64,000 bases of DNA from Oreohelix idahoensis (taxonomy: Eukaryota > Mollusca > Gastropoda > Stylommatophora > Oreohelicidae). A program made the position numbers and the translations under genes. The stretch spans positions 310,001 to 374,000 of the forward strand of contig JAMPIV010010581.1 of NCBI GenBank assembly GCA_024509875.1, written 5' to 3'. Positions 18,873 to 30,411 of this stretch are shown here, piece by piece. Under the pieces are notes generated by a model. It made no database searches. It was not told the DNA's origin and saw only the letters and a list, made by a program, of their open reading frames with translations. Each line of letters starts with the position of its first letter. The first letter of the stretch is position 1.

Positions 18873-21800
18873 TATGACTTATAAATGGTGCCGTTCACTT
18901 CTTACGACCACACATTTGTGACTATTCTAACATTTTAAAAGTTGTGTGTTAAAAAAGTATTAATCATAAATCTTTTTAAATTTTTAACATTAAGAAATAA
19001 TAAATATTGAATATTATTGTTCATAAAAATAAACAAGAACATGAAATATTTGTATGTTTGCTCATGTAGTGCTGTCGCAGGTATTGCTAGGGTGCTGCTG
19101 TAATATACAGAATATGTAGGGATCTGCTGTTCTGAAATCCAGACAGTGCCAAATCCGGAAATTCATCTGATCTTAAGGATTTCTAGGTTGAGGACTATAC
19201 TCTTGAGGAATTTTATCTACTTACTTTTTATCTGAAACCTGTAGATAACTCCACATGATGTTGCATATCTCATAAATGATGTACTTGCGTTTTCATTTTA
19301 TTAAGGTTAATATATATACATATATATATATGTGAATAGTGTCAATTTTACAGATTTCTCTAGTACCCTTCATTCCTACCTATCTTTAGATTTCAGTGTT
19401 TCTTACCCTGTCTTCATCAGCCATCTTACAAGGAGGGATCACAGCCCAATTTTTTTTCCTCAGAACACAACAGTATACCACTCAATATGCATGGAGGGAT
19501 ATCTGGAACCATCCGTATATGACCACCAGCTACACACAATGCTACAATATACGCATTCTGGAAGTGAACTAATGTCTGTGAGGCTAATTACATCCTTATG
19601 GACTCTTGAAATGATCCACATACTTTTAGGGATTCTGCCTGTGGTGAAACTTGTTGAGAACCCAGCATTGCACACTAAGCTTGGAGAAGTGGAAGATTCT
19701 GATTTCTGTCTTGAGCCACAGTCGTAATTCTTTCGCTTTAGCTTGTCTGGCTGCATGCAGAAGGGTCTCACTGTGGGCCCAATTATAGTCAGGGGAAGCT
19801 AAGAAGTGGCTCTGTGCAGGACGTGACAATTCCTTGGGAGAGCCCAGAACCAGAGTACAGTATTTTTGCTCTGCATAGTTGGAGAGCCCTCTTGGATCAC
19901 GGAGAATGCACAGTATGCCACGCACTTCTTACTCCTAGCTCGTGACCAGATGTGATGGTCCTTTAAATGTAAGCCAAGCTGGAGAAACATGTTTTGAAAT
20001 GGTAGAAAAACTATAGCAGGAAAGGCCTAGATCTACTGTGTAAGATAATACCAAGGAGTCTTCAACTTGGTATTGGCTGCTAAAGAGCGAGAAGCTCAGC
20101 AGCCCTAGTTAAACAACAATACCACTCAATCACATTTGCAGAATCCCCCCAACATTACACTTCAGAGTACCAGCTGTGTATTACCCCTATGAAACTGTTG
20201 ACCACCATCTCCTTAAATACCCAGCACTGAATTATGTTAGGAAAATGCTTCTTTTTCCAAAGTCAGATAAATATGACACTGTATTTAGAACAAAATAACA
20301 GCTGGCAAACACGTGCAGAGACTACTACATGGCATTAGGCCGCTGGATCTGTAACAACAACATCAGTAACATATGGCGTTTAGAGAACACAGACAATCAG
20401 ACATTCTTACATCATGATAAGGAGGCCCACTCGCTGCTCACTTGGTTGGTTTGCCAACTGGACTGAAGCCTTGAGAAGTCAGAACTAATAATGAGAACAA
20501 ACAGAAGATCTCATAACTTTTCTCTAAACCTTTTAGGCCAGAAGGCTGAAATATCAAGTAACATGCTACATGAAGTTGGGCGCTATTGCTGAACTCAGTA
20601 AAGAGACAGTGCCATCTGGAATTGGGTAGATGTACCAGTTGGTAGTACTATCTGTGGAACACGTGTGTGGTATAAGTGGCCTTCAGTCAAAGCTAGAAAC
20701 CAACATCAGATTGATCTTAACAGACGCTGACCCATCTTCGCATTAGCCCCATGATACTACTCTCTTTATTTCTTCATAAATTTCCGAAAACAACAGAAAA
20801 CTTGGTTTGATTGAACTAGATCCAACTGTCACAATTTGGTCACATGAGAAAAATCAATATGCGGTGTAGGCCACCTATACTGAAACAGACTACGAGGTCT
20901 TTTATATTTGACCATGTGCCCTAATATAACCAATGAGCCATATATCTAGGTGTCACCTTTTTTTCCCGCATGAGGTCGCATATTTTTCCTCGCATGAGGT
21001 CGCATTGGCCCACGCCCAGCATAAACGCATGTCCCAACACAAAAAGACCCAATGACACACAAGTGTCACCAATGATCCTCTGTGTTCTCACACAAAAGAT
21101 CTAATGACACATAAGTGCCACTATACTGATCTTTTGTGCCGGGCACATGGTTTTGCTAGAGCGTTATTTATGCTTCAGGCAAGGTTTAGATGAACAGTGA
21201 TTCGGTTTAAGTAAAGTAAAAGAGTGGGAAAATTGGTTTGGGAAATATGAATAAGATTGGGATACGGGCTATTTGTCTTAGTTGAAGGGAGATAAAATGT
21301 GTATAGTGATGCTTTTGTAAAAAGGGAGGAAACTCTGTAAGTCACGGTTGGTGAAAAACGAGACTGAATTAGACTTAAGCAGGTGTGGTGAGTCCACAGT
21401 TATGGTTGAGAAAATTAGCATAAGATGATTTTCGTAGTAAGCCTTAAAGAAGAGAGTATGAGGTTAAGGTAAACCATCAAAGGGAGACAACGGAGAATTA
21501 AGTCCCTTGTAGGTTTTAGTCAGCTGAGAAGAAAAAAAACGCACGGGAAAAACGGAGAGGAGTTGTAAAGTGCTCATTGTACTGTAAAGTTTCGGTTTTC
21601 AACTCGCACGCTCTGTAAGTGTCAGTCTGTAGTGAGGTGTACAGAGTTGTTGAGATCCGGCATGCTCCAGTTTACCCAGCGGTAAATGGGTAACTCACCC
21701 TAGTCCTGAGTTAGGGAAGGCAAAGGCAGCTGTAAATAGAAGTCTCCCTCTAAGGCTCCAGGGGAAGCAGGCCCTAAACTTGGTCACTTCAACCGACACA

Positions 21801-21914
21801 GGATGGTGTATGTATGGAGTAGACGTGTAGGCTGTGATTGACGCGAATGGTGTACTGTTCGTGTGCTGACCAAGATAATCACTCATACACTTGTCTACAA
21901 GGCACCAATGCAGA
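18873..21914. other. No recognised gene
   Basis: About 3 kb of mostly unassigned sequence. Short open frames at 19332-19990 on both strands show no family motif. GCATGAGGTCGCAT occurs twice at 20970-21005. A block around ACAAAAAGACCCAATGACACACAAGTG (20-base part: CAATGACACACAAGTG) recurs in altered form at 21040-21145. This may be very old transposon debris. Confidence 0.5.
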
Positions 21915-21928
21915 CTGCTGGAATCTTT

Positions 21929-23535
21929 CATTCATTCATTCATAACCCTCCACTCCCAAAGGAGCATAGGCCTTCAACAAACACATGCCAAGTCCTCCTG
22001 TCCCGTGCCATCATCAAGTTCTTTCCATGTTCTCTTCATCATTTTCACCTCTGTTTCCAACTCTCTTCTTCATGTACTTCTTGGTCTTCCTCTGCCTCTC
22101 TTGCCCTGGGGGTTCCAGAACAAGGACTGCCTTGTAATGCTATCAACAGGTTTCCTCAGTGTGTGTCCTATCCATCGCCATCGTCTTCTTCTCATCTCTT
22201 GTTCCACTGGCACTTGTCTAGTTCTTGTCATCAGTTCCACGTTGGTAACCTTGTCATACCATTTTAATCCCTCTATTCTACGCAAGCACCCATTTATGAA
22301 AGTCTGTAGCTTTTTGGTTGTTGTCTTTGTTGTTCTCCATGTCTCAGAGCCATACAATAGGACTGACTTCACATTTGAGTTGAAGATTCTTATTTTCGTG
22401 TTGGATCCGATTTCTCTTGATCTCCATATATTTCCCAATGCAATGAAAGCTCCTCTTGCCTTTTGTATTCTTATTTTGATATCGCTGTCTGTCCCTCCAA
22501 CTTTGTCTATATTACTGCCAAGATATGTGTATGATTCTACATCTTGAATTGGTGTTTCTTCAAGTTCAACCCTGTTATCATTACCTGCATTTATTCTCAT
22601 TATTTTTGTCTTTTCCCTGTGTATTTTCAGACCCAATTGCTGTGACCTCTCATCGAGTGTTTTCAATTTGTCCTGCATCTGATTACGGTTATGGGACAGA
22701 AGAGCCAAGTCATCAGCAAAATCCAGATCATCCAACTGCTTAGTCAGAGTCCACTGGATTCCATTTCTGTTGTGTGTTGTCGATGATCTCATAACCCAAT
22801 CTATTGCCAGCAAGAAAAGAAATGGAGACAAGAGGCATCCCTGTCGCACTCCTGTTCTTATCCCAAACGGTTCTGTAAGCTGTCCTTCGTGAAGAACTCT
22901 GCATGTCATGTCTTCATATGTTTTCTTTATTAAATTAATGATCTTCAGGGGAACTCCATAATGCCTCATCAATTTCCAAAGTGATTCTCTGTCTACACTG
23001 TCAAATGCCTTTTCGTAGTCCACAAATCCGATGTATAGTGGTGAATTCCATTCCAGACTTTGTTCAACTATTATTCTCAAAGTGGCTATCTGGTCTGTAC
23101 ATGATCTGTTTTGTCGAAAACCTGCTTGTTCATCTCTCAGTTTCTTGTCTATGGACTCTTTTAATCTCTCAAGGATAATCCTGTTTAATACTTTTCCTGG
23201 CACTGATAGTAACATTATTCCTCTATAATTTGTGCACTCTTGTAAATTTCCCTTCTTAGGCAACTTAACCAGATATCCTTCCTTCCATTCTGCTGGTATC
23301 TCTTCCTTTTCCCAGACTTTACCAAGTAATTTATATAACATCTCTGTAGCCGTGTCGATATCTGCTTTGATGGCCTCTGCTGGAATGCCATCAGGTCCAG
23401 ACGCTTTTCCCTCTCTTAGAAGCTTTATGGCTTTCTTTATTTCTTCCTTCGTTGGTCTTTCACCGTTAATTTGTAGCTCTTCTTCTGCTGGCTGGATGTC
23501 CGGCGGGTTTTGTGGAGCTGGTCTATTGAGAAGGT
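21929..23535 (-). mobile_element. 5'-truncated RTE-like LINE
   Basis: A 1607-bp non-LTR element on the minus strand flanked by the perfect 14-bp repeat CTGCTGGAATCTTT at 21915-21928 and 23536-23549. Its 3' end (left) is a short tetranucleotide tail (ATTC)n, typical of RTE-like elements. The 5' end is cut within the linker before the RT, so the endonuclease is missing, the normal result of incomplete target-primed copying. Confidence 0.92.
22070..23535 (-). pseudogene. RTE-like reverse transcriptase, truncated
   Basis: The frame is open from the 5' break near 23535 to a TGA at 22070-22072. The first methionine is at 23341, but coding begins upstream with RPTKEEIKKAIKLL and GKASGPDGIPAE. Motifs in order: NYRGIMLL, DEQAGFRQNRSCTDQI, VDYEKAFDSVDR, GVRQGCLLSPFLF, LDFADDLALL (active site FADD), YLGSNI, and the C-terminal WRWIGHTLRKP with KRGRGRPRST. 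The expected Trp after RST is replaced by the stop (TGG to TGA), and typical C-terminal codons continue past it to about 21960. The only other defect is the missing 5' half. Confidence 0.92.
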
Positions 23536-23549
23536 CTGCTGGAATCTTT

Positions 23550-26500
23550 GTTTACACAATTTATTCAGACGTACACACCGGGACATACGAGTACATCATG
23601 GTTATGCTGACACATCAATTTGTAGGCATACATAGCAGATTCGAAATCATGACACATTCATGAATAATAGGTAGTACATCAAAAGTTCAATGTCATGATA
23701 CATTATGGCCGCATCCCCTATCTGACTAAACGCGTCAGTGAAGGCAGATCGGTAAATAACTGAAGTTGCTTGACGTTCATAGTTTGTAGTATATTATGGA
23801 ACCACGAAAAGGGGTTTCTATCAAGATTGAGATCTCTTTGTCACTGTCCAAGTAATAAGATACATGTCCCGTTCTTTGGACAGTAATCAAAAAATATGAT
23901 GACAGGAATCTAACATGGCCGCCTCCCTGAGTTGCCGCTCACTCACTCGTAGGAAGGTGAATATAAGCCAAAGTTAATTTATAATGGGCATATAGATAGT
24001 TTCATAAATGTTTCCATACAGCTCTACGGTAATTAGGTTAATTCACGTAGCCATAACCGCTGTAGGAAAACCTGTCATCTTTGTCGATACAAAACACGAC
24101 CCTGGCGATACGAAGCACAATGTTCCATCTGGGTCTAATCGACATGAGATCATCAAAATAGGGTCTGGCAATACACGGAGTCCGAATTATACATTGTACC
24201 GTACCTTAGGAGAGTCTCTAACACAAACTCTAGTAGAGACACAATCTCCTATAGAAGAAAACCACTTCATAACTAAGTTTTCCTTAAGAATCTACCAGCC
24301 CTTGGAAAATGCGTACCCGCCATTTTCACGGTACATCGGAACTCATCACGACTTCTCAAGACAACTCATACTTCCGCTGGAGCGGAATAACAAGAATCTA
24401 GTCCCGCCTACCCATCCAAAATATACAATATAGGACTGATTCTACTTGTACTAATAATATGTAATACATATGAATTCAGGCCATAAATATAATAAGCAAA
24501 TTAATCTATTTTCTGGCCCTAAAAAATAAGTACAAACGTAAGAGCAATATCCGTGCGCCGGATCAATATCAAGAACGATTACTCCTATAATCAAAAGTGT
24601 GACTCAAACATGGATTATCTCGCTTTACCCATAGACAGCATTTTCATACACAAATGAATGAATGTCTATATTTTTCCCATATTAAATAGCCATATCGATT
24701 TTTGTAATATGTGCGTCAAAATATGCACGCAACAGGAGTTTAAAAAATAACAGAAGACAGTTCACTGAGTTGACCTACGTTGTAAATAAGCATGAGCATG
24801 TTTCAGTGAGTGGAAATAAGGTGGACCAATCGTTTTAACTGGAAGACAGGGACAGATGAGTTGACAATGAATTAAGAGACAGAGAAGCAGTGCGGGTTTG
24901 AGAGGCCGAAGCGGCAAGAGTGTGTTTCTGTCGGGCTCTCAAATATGAATTCTGCGGGTGACAGAGGTTTTTCTCAAACAGATTTATAGATCTAGCTTGA
25001 ATAGCGGTAGCAATTCAGGAGATTAGAATGAACTGTGATTAAAGTATAAGTCTAGTATTTAGGAGTGATAGTAGGAATTGTGATTATTGTGAGGATTCTG
25101 GGTGATCACAGTAAGTATGCTTTTCCCTCATATTATATAAACAATGAGTATAAAAAGAAATATTGCAGATGTCCAGATGGGATACCACAAGGGTAATGAC
25201 GCTTACCATTAAGCGAGAGCATCATAAGAAGAAATGTTGCTGAAGGTACAAGATTAACTACTACAATGTGGATAACTTTTGACTAAGTAAGAGTCTAAGA
25301 AGAGACAGAGAAGAACATTAATCAGATAGCCACACTGGGCTTTTGTACAATTAAATTATGAGACATCGTCAGTGATCAGTATGACGAGTAAGGGACTGAA
25401 GGGTGATGACATTTAAGAGATAACTCATGCGCTCTCTCTCAGGTGTAATTATATGGATGCTGCTGATGCATCTAATTAGTGATTTGCATACATGAATTAT
25501 AAACTAATTGTAAAGATAAATAACTGAGATAAACCTGACCGGGTTAGTCAGGAGATAATAAGCTCACAAAGAGTTAATGAGGTATTTGGAAGAGGCCTGA
25601 GAAGATAATGAGGTATTTGGAAGAGGTCTGAGAAGATATGAAGCACTGAAGGAATAATTTGCGTGGACTATACCTGAATATGTTTGCAAGAAGAGAATTG
25701 TATATTTGCATATGAGGTCGCAGTTATGAAATGATTGTAACGGAGATTGTACCATATGCCTACTATTGTAAATGGAAATTATGATATGTATATAAAACAG
25801 TTTTTGATGGACACCACACAAGTTGGGCTCAGTCAGTAAAGGTTGTTGTGTGGAAGTGTAAACAAGGTGTTAACATTGAGAAAGAAACCACTACACGAAG
25901 TTAGTCACTGGGTAACAACTAAGAGATAGAATGAGTTTTGGGTTGGGAAGACGAACCATATCTCATCCAGGAATCGCCACCTCTGGAGGTGATGGTCAGT
26001 ACATAAGATATTAACTTACTTGGAAGATATGTCAATAGAAGAGATTGACAACTTGAGGATAGTACAACTAGGCCTGCAATCAGCCACCTAGTTAAATCCC
26101 ACCACTGCCACGGTTACATAGGGTGAACAGTGCACGCCTAGCCAAATGAGGTAAAATTTTTAATTGGAGATCTGGCTTAAGTGGATTTCCACTAGAAGCA
26201 CTTGGGAAAATCCCGGTCGGTTATCTTCTTTGGCTTTGTGAAGTAGCCCTGGTTGTGTCAATTTTTATTAAATTTTTGGATAAGTACAGATAACTTGCCA
26301 GTCCCAGTGTGACAGTGAGTTCGTCACTTTAGGAATTATCACTTCTAACTAAAACAGACTATAGCTTGGTTGATAGGAATTTGTTAAAATAAAAGAAAAA
26401 ATTAAACCGTAAATTTATAGTAGAAACAGATCATGATAGTAATAGCGTAGATTAATTATTGTCCAATCGTGAGCTGAATAAACCTAGATCACGCAACGCT

Positions 26501-27190
26501 AACCCAGATTGAGCTAGAAACCCAGCGAGCTTCCCCGGCCAAGAAGTAGCAGATCAGTCTTGATAGTGTCCAGACGTGTTGTCCTTAGGCAGCTAAACTT
26601 TTTAAGGATTTTTCGATTTAATTAAATGATGTGTTCATTTAACAGTTGCAAAATCCTAGTATATAATATGTGAGATATTCCATACAAGGAAAACTGTAAG
26701 TAGAGTGTTCGGATTTCCTATTATATTTTCATATCAAGGAAAGATAGCCTTTGCTCATGTAGAAAGGAAATAATGGCTGCAGGTTGCACCTCGAGTAAAA
26801 TGCAGAGATGTGAATTTGCCCTGTAAAAGCACCAACGGTTAGGTAGAATATGAGCATCTGACATATATAAAAAAATGAGAAAAGTGAATTAATCTGTCTG
26901 AACTAAAACTGCTTGTATGTATTTGCATCAACGCAAACTGGTATTTGAAGGAACAAGTAGCCAGGAGCTGAATAAGCTTGATTCATACAATGTCGATTCC
27001 CCATGCTATATTAATAAGAGCAACTTGCACTTGTAATTGAACGAATAATGCATGTTTGTAATCATTCACGCCATCATGTTATTATATATGGTGCCCGTGC
27101 CAGTCCTCTATAAAGAGCAGAAAAACAGACTAAGCATTAACAAAAGATGGAACCACTTAATGTAGAATTGCAGCAGCCTTAGCACTGCCA
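23550..27190. other. No recognised gene
   Basis: About 3.6 kb without a family motif. It holds a 33-bp tandem pair (AATGAGGTATTTGGAAGAGG core) at about 25577-25642, a TATA-like TGTATATAAAACAG near 25787-25800, and a donor-like CAGTAAGTATG near 25109. CTCTATAAAGAG near 27108, just upstream of P2, may be its core promoter. The stretch may be the leader or flank of the P2 unit, but nothing proves it. Confidence 0.45.
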
Positions 27191-27201
27191 TCGCCAGGAA
27201 A

Positions 27202-27543
27202 ATGTACAACGATATTTTACCCGTAAGGAAAATGAACAGATCTACTAACGATTCTTATACCACAGAGTACAACGTAACATATGCGGACGCAAAAAGTTAC
27301 ACTGTTCCTTATCAGAGACAACATAAATATTGTCAGAAGCGTATCTCTCCATTCCTCTCCCTACAAGTATACCCAAATTACGCCCCTCGTTACCCCCACG
27401 TTTCTGACATGTCGGAGAAAATATTGTTGAAGAGAGGTTATCCACAACAATACACCATGCAGATACGTCCCTCTGTTGGGAATAAAAATTGCTACCGTCC
27501 AGACATATATGAACGTACCTATATGCAACGAAATCTACGGTAA
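27202..27543 (+). pseudogene. P2 upstream reading frame
   Basis: A 113-codon frame in front of P2 with no known motif. It shares TYADAK with the start region of the next frame: NVTYADAKSYT here, and a VTYADAKRCT reading just before the P2 ATG. The underlying DNA (GTAACATA.GC.GA.GC.AAA near 27274 and 27541) is repeated, so this looks like an internal duplication or an N-terminal part of P2 separated by a frame change. Confidence 0.35.
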
Positions 27544-27569
27544 CATACGCAGATGCGAAACGTTGCACT

Positions 27570-29192
27570 ATGAACACTGTGAGAGATTTGCCAAAATGCC
27601 CACGTGACACATGGCAGAGCCAAAGGTATCCAGCTCAGACCATATACAGTTCAAACCCCGGTAGAATTCAATCCTATGCCCCAGTGATAAAACCACCACA
27701 ATATTGCTACAAGACTGTAGAGAGCGTACCACGTACAAAATCGCCGATCCAGTCGTATGATCACAAACCCAGACGTACAAGAATAGTCACGAAACACTGG
27801 GATACACTGAAAACAAGAGCACACAGAATGGCTGTACGAAACTTCATTGCAGAAATAAAATCAAGAAAGATATGGGAATTTCAAAGCGTAGCGTTGGAGA
27901 ACGGACGAGGGTGTCGCATAACGACAGCAGATGGAAATTGGGCACATATAAGTCACACAAATCAAGCAAAGAAAGACCGCATATGCCATGAGATAAACTT
28001 AGTTCGTATGGGTAACACACATCACACCCACGGGTATAACAGGAACCCAAACAGAAAGAAACACCAAAGGTTACCCCACATCATCAGAAACAAGTTGATT
28101 GTTCCACAAAAACTCCCCTCCCTCAATGCTAGCATAAGAACGGACGAAATCAGGCCGCAAACATCAAGAGATGAAAATACCAAGTCAACGTTTATCCACA
28201 CTCAAATTTACTCCCGCAGTGACCATTCGTCAGTCGATACGTACCACACTCCCAGTTCAGACTGGAATACTAGTGAAGAACAAACACTGCTATACCACAA
28301 GAACAAAGTTAGCCGCCCCGAACAAACAGAACTAGAAGAGACCATACCCAAGCAGATTGTTGAACCATGTACCAGCAATCTTTATAGAGACGAAACGCAA
28401 CAAGAAATGAGAAACAACAGTTTAAACCCCAGTGCAGTTTTGTCAGACCCCAACGAACAAAATGATAGAGAAATGGTGGATGTATATGAACGAGAAACAG
28501 ACATCGATTCACTAGACTCAGCCAGTACTATTGAAACCAGTGATGCGGCTAGTACTTTCTTTTTACTAGTCAGCTCCAGAGTCAAACGCACATATATACC
28601 AGAATCCGATGACTCACCTTCTGTCACCAAGATTCCTAGAATGCTGCAGAACCATGTCAGGCTGAAAATTCTGAGGAGACATGTTTTCAAACCACGCCAA
28701 GACGTACTAGCCACACATCCCCTGGCCACATCACAGTCGGTACCAGTTTCTTCAGCTTACCACCACCCTGTCAACATCAACAGTGCACCAATTACTGTCC
28801 CCACTATAAACAGTGTCAAAGTACCGCAGAACCAGGTCAGGCGAAAAATCAAGGCGAAACTTGCACCTGCTTCCAAACCAAAAGATGTGCCTGCCGCACA
28901 TCCCCAATCTACAGTGAAATCATCACCGCCTTCGTTGATGTCCTCAGCGCCCCAACAAAACAGCCAACGCAGTGTTACCTACTACACCCACTGCTGCTCA
29001 ATACGATGCTCGCCTAACCAGTCGGGAAATTGCAATGCTCGAGGCGATGGAAAAAGTCAAGGACCTCGCAAAACTGTTCTAAAACACGCCCAGGTGTTTT
29101 ATGTGTTTACCACTCCAAACACGGTCAACGCGAAAGTGCATATTCTGTGTAATCTTAACCTAACCTTTCCATATACTCTCTTTTCAGACTGA
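27570..29192 (+). CDS. P2: unrecognised 540-residue protein, relative of P1
   Basis: I do not recognise the family. The N-terminal third is basic (RMAVRNFIAEIKSRKIWEF, then GRGCRITTADGNWAHI), the middle polar and acidic, and the C-terminal third Pro/Ser-rich. Two internal repeats stand out: NHVRLKILRRHVFKPRQDVLA and NQVRRKIKAKLAPASKPKDV, both followed by a HP.....S stretch. VKRTYIPESDDSPSVTKIPR aligns with P1. Near 28970 the coding signal moves to another frame, which gives QYDARLTSREIAMLEAM and a heptad-like tail and ends at a TAA at 29080-29082, as in P1. The printed end to 29192 is therefore probably not native. A pyrimidine-CAG acceptor ends at 29187, but no envelope gene follows. A 262-bp piece of this gene recurs inverted at 33554-33815. 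Confidence 0.5.
   Translation: MNTVRDLPKCPRDTWQSQRYPAQTIYSSNPGRIQSYAPVIKPPQYCYKTVESVPRTKSPIQSYDHKPRRTRIVTKHWDTLKTRAHRMAVRNFIAEIKSRKIWEFQSVALENGRGCRITTADGNWAHISHTNQAKKDRICHEINLVRMGNTHHTHGYNRNPNRKKHQRLPHIIRNKLIVPQKLPSLNASIRTDEIRPQTSRDENTKSTFIHTQIYSRSDHSSVDTYHTPSSDWNTSEEQTLLYHKNKVSRPEQTELEETIPKQIVEPCTSNLYRDETQQEMRNNSLNPSAVLSDPNEQNDREMVDVYERETDIDSLDSASTIETSDAASTFFLLVSSRVKRTYIPESDDSPSVTKIPRMLQNHVRLKILRRHVFKPRQDVLATHPLATSQSVPVSSAYHHPVNINSAPITVPTINSVKVPQNQVRRKIKAKLAPASKPKDVPAAHPQSTVKSSPPSLMSSAPQQNSQRSVTYYTHCCSIRCSPNQSGNCNARGDGKSQGPRKTVLKHAQVFYVFTTPNTVNAKVHILCNLNLTFPYTLFSD
29164..29187 (+). promoter_or_regulatory. Candidate splice acceptor after P2
   Basis: CTTTCCATATACTCTCTTTTCAG matches an acceptor and occupies the same place relative to P2 as the acceptor at 7188-7195 does to P1. 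The downstream frame (PKPDELNADWDV and on to a stop near 29328) is short and unrecognised. Confidence 0.35.
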
Positions 29193-30406
29193 GTTTAAAA
29201 TAACTATCCCAAACCAGATGAACTAAATGCAGATTGGGATGTCAGAGCCATACCCAACAAGTTTTGCACAGACAAGTTATTGATGTCTAAAGTACTTCAA
29301 GAACAGCCCACAGATGATGTTAATTAGAAGTTTTTTTTTTTAATTTTACAATAAAGTTGACACAAAATCACAGACTTGCTATTGGCAATCACACACATGA
29401 CACGTTAAATTAGCTAGACAGTTCTGATGTTAACTTCCACCATCCCATTTATAACTTGTGTCACGCTGATTTTGCTATGACATTGATCTATGATCATTTT
29501 CCACAATTCCTAAGCTAGTCTCCTTGTCCTTACAAATTCCAGAGTCCAGTGATTTCCTTTTCATGTATCTTAGCGCATCTTCTGGCAGACACTTTACACT
29601 AGTAGTCCTCTTCTTACTTCTTCCTAATCCTTTTAACCTGTAATGCATATGCCACTAGACTTGTCTATCCTTATAATGTTCTATTGATCCCACTAATACA
29701 GCTTGTGACGAAATAAATAAGCCACACCATTACAATTTATACCCATATCTGTCAAGCTATATTTTTCTTCCCACAGGTGTATTTATTTTTGAGTATGTAC
29801 ATGACAAATTGTTTGAAAATATTGCATTTAGCAAAATAGATTGCATATTCCATCTTTAACAACCATTATAAAATTTCCCCACTTCACTTCTCACACCTTT
29901 TTCTTTCTATCATTCTGAGTCGACATTCAGAACTTGTAAATTCGTTCGCCAGAAAATATCTTCATTCTTTTGAATTACAATACTCTTGTAATCCGGAGAT
30001 AGTCTATTTTCCCTTTTATTCATGATGACTCAGCAGTATACTGTCCTCTTACTTGTTCTAAACAGTGTTGCTAACATTCTTACTCATTTTCAAGTTCACT
30101 TCCTCCATAGCGCCACTCATTAGGAAATATTATATAAGGAAACATTTGGAGAATCCTGATGTTACATTTTTGTGATTAAGATAACTCTGCAGAAGAGTTA
30201 TAAAGTCTTATAAGAAGAAGAAGGATACAGTATAAATACAACAGGATAGTTGTTAGATTGACATACCATCGTACCACCCCCACAATATGTTGATGTAAAC
30301 AAATGACCCACCTGTATGACAAGCTGATGTATAATACACTAGCCCAATTTCAAGACATTGCCCTTTATCCAATACCCCAATGACATCTGCGCATGCTGAT
30401 TTTGCA
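29193..30406. other. No recognised gene
   Basis: AT-rich, with AATAAAG near 29350 that could serve as a polyadenylation signal for P2. No coding or repeat match seen. Confidence 0.5.
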
Positions 30407-30411
30407 GATAG

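Noticed and set aside
18884..18896. TGGTGCCGTTC as a primer binding site making 18011-18872 a 5' LTR
   Set aside because: It lies a dozen bases away from the LTR end, and no gag or pol follows for 3 kb.
19332..19990. Small genes on either strand
   Set aside because: Both strands are open over the same bases, with no family motif and no start context. Likely chance.
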